In this document: one piece after another, positions 16,561 through 20,000 of the stretch | Layout: each line of letters opens with the position of its first letter | Numbering within the stretch: position 1 is the first letter of the stretch | Assembly (NCBI RefSeq): GCF_042767895.1 | Contig: NC_091578.1 | Location: 31,439,387 to 31,459,386, forward strand | Source: Penaeus vannamei | Taxonomy: Eukaryota > Arthropoda > Malacostraca > Decapoda > Penaeidae | Direction: 5' to 3' | Length of the DNA: 20,000 bases | The notes under the pieces: model-generated | Databases searched by the model: none | Told to the model about the DNA's origin: nothing | What the model saw: only the letters and a program-made list of their open reading frames with translations | Translations under genes and position numbers: made by a program

Positions 16561-18135
16561 TTTAACTAAAGGTAAAGAGTAATTATAAACAGGGTAGTTA
16601 TTATACTTCCAGATTATCATGTTGAAACAAAGGTTGAAAGTGTTGAAACAAGCACAGACACTAGTTTGTGGTGTGCCCAATGCTATAAAGTGTGAAGATA
16701 TCCTACTTGTGGCAAATTTCTCCAACTATGCGTGAAAAAAGATGCCGAAAAATTGTGAAGAATGTCTTTTTTGTGAGTGCGTGCTTCGTCAGGCTCAAAA
16801 GAAATAACATTTGTGTCATCGAGAAGGGAAGAAAGAATGAATTGTGTATATACCGCAGCTGCCAAATTCCCTGACACAGGTCTGACCTTTTTACTAAGGC
16901 CCCCCCCTAGTCACCAGTCCGGTGTTTTTATTCGCCGACCACCCCAGACCTCTGATGAAAGTCATGTACAGAAAAACTTGTCGGAAACCTCATGTACATA
17001 GGCTGACTACCCGTCAACTGAGACCGACTGTGTATAAAGACCGAGTTGTATACTGCCATTATTCACTAGTACATGTAGGGAATTTACTCTTAGATATTTA
17101 TGTTTGTTTGATATGAGATCATGTTAACTATTGTAGTTCTTGTTTCGTTGATTTTAAAAGGATGTTAATTACATGTTAAGCCTAACACGCTTTATACATG
17201 ATTCCCCTTCCTGAGTTTTCTTCATGCTTTGTACTTCAGTTCTTGAAGTAAAAGTTTCTATGGTAAACAAAAAATGTTCTTGAAATCTGTTATACAAGTC
17301 ACAATTTTGTGTCCCACTTAGCACATTTTTTGTAGGTGTCATATATATATAAATATATAAATATATATATATATAATATTCAATTTTATATGAATCACAT
17401 GTACAAACAAAGCCAAGCACACAGAGGCTACCGCAAACTGGCCGAGTTCATATAGAATTGGAATATGTTTAGGTAGAACACACTACATCCATTATACTTT
17501 CCTAGTGAGGTTGTTTATGTAATTTTTTAGTAAATGTCATCATACCCCCTAGTTTTGTGGATGTTCTCAAATTGTACTGACCATTTTTTTGTCCTTTAGC
17601 TGCTAAAGGGAAAAAAGAGCAAGTCACAAACATGTCTGGATATTCAGTTCTTTATGAATACTGTCAGTTATTAGGTACTCTGGCCAGGCACCAATGCTCA
17701 TGAAGTGCTGCGCTTAGGGTGTCAGTCAGTAAACAAAAATGAAAAAAATGACATGTTCTCAAGCTTCCAAATACAAATATTCAGCATCTATTTTGTTTTA
17801 GTATCCCCTCTCACCTTTTGACTTTTGCGCATTTATTAGCTTTAGAATATATCACTGTCTTTTAAACTTGTATGAAGTTTGTAGACAAATCAACCTCAAG
17901 AATGATAACATATGTTGCTCTGAATTGTAAGTCTACTCTGGAACGATATTAGTAGTAATATTTTTATGTCATTGTATTGTGCAAAATACATGAATAGAAG
18001 ATGAGACAATGCAACCAAATGTAATTGATTTGCAGTTTGTTATACAAAGCTTAACATGAAAAACAATGTTTGTAAAATTTACTCCCAAGAAAGTACACGA
18101 TTTTCTTTTCATTTCACAATACTAGTTGTGGTCAT
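16561..18135 (+). other. Intergenic stretch, no gene recognised
   Basis: AT-rich. It includes a GC-richer patch at about 16850-17040 with overlapping short open frames on both strands, none protein-like. A TA-rich microsatellite lies at about 17341-17376. No tRNA, rRNA or coding exon seen. Confidence 0.6.
17341..17376 (+). repeat. Imperfect TA microsatellite
   Basis: TATA with AAATA interruptions. Confidence 0.85.
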
Positions 18136-18387
18136 TCAGTACGGAAATGTCATGAAACAAGACACCAGAGGGTCGCTGAAAAATATGGAAGCCCTTCTAG
18201 AGACCCTTTCCATACGTAAGGCTTCGCAAATCCAGTCTAAGGCAGTCATAATTGTTTTTAGCTGTAATATGTCATCTTCAGTGCCACAGGTCAAGTGTAG
18301 GGTGACACTGTGGAACGCTGGGTTAAAAAGTGCATTCAAGAAGGTAGAGTTTGGGATAATGGGATAAGTATATCTCCTTTTATGCAT
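18136..18387 (-). pseudogene. Possible RNase H-domain remnant of a retrotransposon
   Basis: The minus strand is open for 83 residues. The part reading LKTIMTALDWICEAL followed after about 10 residues by ASIFFSDPL resembles the RNase H arrangement in non-LTR elements (an E/L-rich helix ending in AL-x-W, then a strand with I-x-SDS). The first catalytic Asp and Gly of the fold, the rest of the domain and any reverse transcriptase are not seen, and the frame ends abruptly. It is at most a fragment. It could equally be a chance frame in a repeat. Confidence 0.3.
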
Positions 18388-18900
18388 GAACCTGAATGAC
18401 GAAGATTGTGGTACTGCAAGAAAAAAAATAGAAATATTACAGATGTATTTTTAGTGAACAGAGTGAGAACAATACAGATAAATGTATTTGTTGTTCGAAT
18501 ATGATGTAAAACGACTATTTATCTTTTTTCATTCATTAATTGTTCATTAGAGATCGCGGGTAGCAAAATGGTATATTTATTGTGAACGAAAAAGGAAACA
18601 TCGATGATCACTAGAATGCCATAAATACAGCCCAACATTCAGACAAAATAGTTGTTTACTCCCCCAATAGATTTCCTGGGCTCTATGGATATTACTACCC
18701 TCAAGCCCTGACCCCCGCATTTTCACCAAGAACTTCTGTATACGTAACAATATCATATGCAGTAATACTCCTTTACTGACATTCCATTATTGATGAAAGA
18801 TAAAGCAACATTAAAGACATTAGATGTAATAAAAGAACAAGTAAAAAAAATCCAATGTTTCCTGAAATACTTACATTTATTGCTTCGGTGGCAATTCACA
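18388..18900 (+). other. Intergenic stretch, nothing recognised
   Basis: AT-rich with a C-richer segment at about 18658-18720. No gene or RNA signal. Confidence 0.6.
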
Positions 18901-19996
18901 ATTGAGGTTTTACTCTTACTCCCAACACCAATTCTGTCCTCCGCTCCGCCCCTTCCCCTCAAAGATGTTTCTACATCCTCCCCGGTATCTCTTCACCCCA
19001 CTTCTAATACCCCTTCCTTCTCCCTCTTCCAGTCAGATTCTTTTGCGATTCTGAATGTAGACACCCCAATCTCTACCACAATTCGAAATCCAGACACCCC
19101 AATTTCTACTTTTTCCGGCACGTACTCCTCCTCGCAAAACTCATCGCGTAAGACAAGCTAAACGTTCCACCCCATCAACCTTATCCTCTCCTCCATCAAC
19201 CTCTACCTCCGGCCCTCAAACATCTGTCCCCTCTTCTCCTCCTCATAAGAAAACCTGTGTTTCTCAGACCTCCCTTAACCAACGCCACTGCAGAAACTCT
19301 CGAGGGCATTCAAAACTCTCGAATCATGTACCAGGATAACATGTCTGTTTCTCATCCATCCTCCAATCTCTGCTCCTACTCCCTCAAAGTTCCTCCCACT
19401 CCCTCCTAACACATAATCCTTCTTGCTTCATCTACATCATCCTCTTCCTTCGCTGTTATTCCCTCCCGCTTTCGCCTGGATACACATGTGACTCTCTTTG
19501 TTATAACCCACTTCCCTGGATTCTCTCTCTCCTGATATTTCTCCTTTGTTCTCTGATCTAATCGCTTCTATACCCCCCTTTCCTCTTTTGCTAATCCTTT
19601 CCTTATCCTACGGACATCCTTGCAGAATCCAACACCTTTTCCTTTGGATCAAATCACCTTTAATCCCTACCTTAACCCATTTACTCACACTCTGCGCCCT
19701 CACCCCTTTCAATACACACTATCCTGAACTGCTCTATGATATGTAGCATATATAGTCACCAACTAACCCCCCTCCCTTCCCCTTCTCTTAACCTTTTTCA
19801 CTACTACACCTTTCTAAAGTACTATATGACCTTTGATGTTTAGTACATTAACACTCCCCCGAAGATTGCTCACGACCCCGGTGTTAAGGAAGTCTCGAAT
19901 GTACCAGTAACTTCTCGAGGGGAAAAAAAATCCCTCCACTGGCAACTTTTATCATACATACATCGCAAACACGACCGACTAAAAAAAAAAAAAAAA
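18900..19996 (+). mobile_element. Decayed LINE-like retroelement relic with poly(A) tail
   Basis: A strongly pyrimidine-rich block starting near 18905, unlike all neighbouring DNA. It contains interrupted Ser/Pro/Thr-rich open frames. One ends at 19161, and an overlapping frame from about 19118 has a basic patch (RKTHRVRQAKR) followed by Ser/Pro repeats, as in ORF1 proteins of non-LTR elements. Stops and a frame change show that it is dead. It ends in an A16 run at 19981-19996, so the orientation is +. No reverse transcriptase is visible, so it is either internally deleted or non-autonomous. The 5' boundary is uncertain. Confidence 0.5.
19981..19996 (+). repeat. Poly(A) tract, 16 bases
   Basis: The putative retroposition tail of the preceding relic. 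A target-site duplication cannot be checked because the window ends four bases later. Confidence 0.9.
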
Positions 19997-20000
19997 CACC

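Noticed and set aside
16683..16877. Overlapping frames on both strands of about 60 codons
   Set aside because: Neither resembles a protein family. Mutual overlap suggests chance frames in a repeat-like patch.
1..20000. CRISPR array, prokaryotic operon or phage system
   Set aside because: The DNA is clearly intron-bearing eukaryotic sequence. No spaced direct-repeat array or compact operon was seen.

Overview
The window is AT-rich eukaryotic DNA dominated by one multi-exon protein-coding gene on the + strand. The spliced product matches SLMAP (sarcolemmal membrane-associated protein). This family has an N-terminal phosphopeptide-binding FHA domain, a long coiled coil and a C-terminal tail-anchor membrane segment, and acts as the FHA subunit of STRIPAK (striatin-PP2A) that docks phosphorylated Hippo/MST kinases. 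The compact exons and introns, TA/GT microsatellites, T-rich introns and degenerate LINE-like debris suggest an arthropod, and I suspect a decapod crustacean such as a penaeid shrimp. That taxonomic call is an inference from style, not from a diagnostic sequence.

Layout: 1-391 is an intron whose 5' end lies outside the window. 392-9539 holds sixteen exons that splice in one continuous frame: the second half of the FHA domain, then a coiled coil, an acidic linker, more coiled coil, a Ser/Pro/Thr-rich linker and a last coiled coil. The phases of all consecutive junctions agree. One intron (7375-7777) needs a GC donor. One exon (4945-5007) is small, frame-neutral and probably optional.

After the last common exon (9402-9539, ending in phase 0), two different downstream exons each supply a short hydrophobic tail and a stop codon. 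One is at 11286-11363 and the other at 15047-15160. This gives predicted in-window products of 871 and 883 residues that differ only in the tail anchor. Vertebrate SLMAP is known to use alternative tail anchors, so the architecture appears to be shared. Weaker phase-compatible candidates for further alternative ends lie at 3896-4077, 10941-11000, 12821-12880 and 14232-14558.

15161 to about 16560 is probably 3' UTR with several AATAAA signals. Beyond it I see no intact gene. The downstream region holds microsatellites, a GC-richer unexplained island (16850-17040), a possible antisense RNase H remnant of a retrotransposon (18136-18387), and a pyrimidine-rich, frameshifted retroelement relic (about 18900-19996) ending in poly(A). 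A second repeat-rich patch lies in the last intron (about 13900-14740) and shares a 36-base tail motif with the relic.
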